A stretch of 64,000 bases of DNA from PALSA-612 sp963773055 (lineage in GTDB: Bacteria > Actinomycetota > Thermoleophilia > Gaiellales > Gaiellaceae): assembly GCA_963773055.1 (NCBI GenBank), contig CAVYZL010000003.1, forward strand, positions 62,001 to 126,000. The letters are read 5' to 3'. The notes under the pieces were generated by a model. It made no database searches. It was not told where the DNA came from and was given only the letters and a program-made list of their open reading frames with translations. Positions 63,793 through 64,000 of the stretch are shown one piece after another. Each line of letters starts with the position of its first letter. Position 1 is the first letter of the stretch. A program made the position numbers and the translations under genes.

Positions 63793-64000
63793 TTAGGGAC
63801 GGCCGGTGCGGTGGACGAGGCCGTCGAGCGCGTGGCCGAGCTTGCTCTCGAGCCAGCGGGCAACCTCGATTAGCGCGTCGAGGTCGATGCCTGTCTCGAC
63901 ACCCTCTCCCTCGAGGACGTAGAGGAGGTCCTCGGTCGCGACGTTCCCCGTCGCGTTCGGCGCGAAGGGGCAACCGCCCGCGCCGCCGACCGAGGCGTCG
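63793..64000 (-). CDS. hydroxymethylglutaryl-CoA lyase, 3' part
   Basis: Only the last ~68 residues are present; the gene continues past the window. VGGAGGCPFAPNATGNVATE followed by DLLYVLEGEGVETGIDLDAL is the C-terminal signature of HMG-CoA lyase, including the conserved GGCPFAPxAxGN loop whose cysteine closes over the active site. The enzyme splits HMG-CoA to acetoacetate and acetyl-CoA, the last step of leucine degradation. TAA at 63793. Confidence 0.88.
   Translation of the reverse strand, partial: DASVGGAGGCPFAPNATGNVATEDLLYVLEGEGVETGIDLDALIEVARWLESKLGHALDGLVHRTGRP

Overview
This is a high-GC, gene-dense bacterial window. Many genes start with GTG, stop/start codons overlap repeatedly (ATGA/GTGA), there are two F420-type luciferase-like oxidoreductases, several TACACT-like boxes lie 6-9 bases before start codons, and ABC transporters abound. 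This suits an actinobacterium, most likely a soil or groundwater Thermoleophilia (Gaiellales/Solirubrobacterales) genome. That placement is inference from style and gene content. No rRNA, tRNA, CRISPR array, integrase or transposase was recognised.

Layout. 0-15 kb holds short unrelated units: a ferric-reductase-like membrane protein (cut by the window edge), a PadR regulator with a tail-specific-protease-like exported protein, a dienelactone hydrolase, a flavodoxin, a secreted glycosidase, a NirK-type copper oxidase next to a Cys-containing repressor, superoxide dismutase, an ornithine-cyclodeaminase-like enzyme and DNA polymerase IV. 15-24.9 kb is an amino-sugar and cell-wall recycling locus. 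SIS isomerase, nagA and murQ run leftward; an ABC transporter, a GntR/HutC regulator and NagZ run rightward. Two TGGT-N4-ACCA sites resembling DasR/NagR operators control it.

25-46 kb is an amine (putrescine/polyamine/GABA-like) uptake and catabolism island: an FAD oxidoreductase, a class III aminotransferase, two APC permeases, an Lrp regulator, four PotD-like binding proteins, two PotB/PotC pairs, two PotA ATPases, two aldehyde dehydrogenases (one a 3' fragment) and a PuuR-like XRE-cupin regulator. One ORF fuses a GABA-type aminotransferase in frame to a PotA ATPase.

46-53 kb holds a sulfite-oxidase-like enzyme, gene remnants, and a coupled operon of a LuxR regulator, a DUF4242-like protein, a MauE-thioredoxin fusion and an exported protein with 16 cysteines, possibly a dedicated disulfide-folding system. 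53-63.6 kb holds a GAF-nucleotide cyclase operon with two F420-type oxidoreductases, then an M20 amidohydrolase divergent from an ABC transporter with a hydantoinase/dihydropyrimidinase, a likely pyrimidine- or hydantoin-salvage locus. The window ends in an HMG-CoA lyase 3' end.

A striking property is the uneven load of frame breaks. Most of 0-17 kb, 21.6-26.4 kb and 53.6-64 kb reads cleanly, but 26.4-32.2 kb has a frame change roughly every 100-200 bases in otherwise well conserved genes, and single breaks are scattered over 18-21.6 and 33-53.6 kb. Some look like homopolymer or one-base errors, so assembly error must be excluded before any gene here is called dead. Coordinates of broken genes cover the whole inferred gene.
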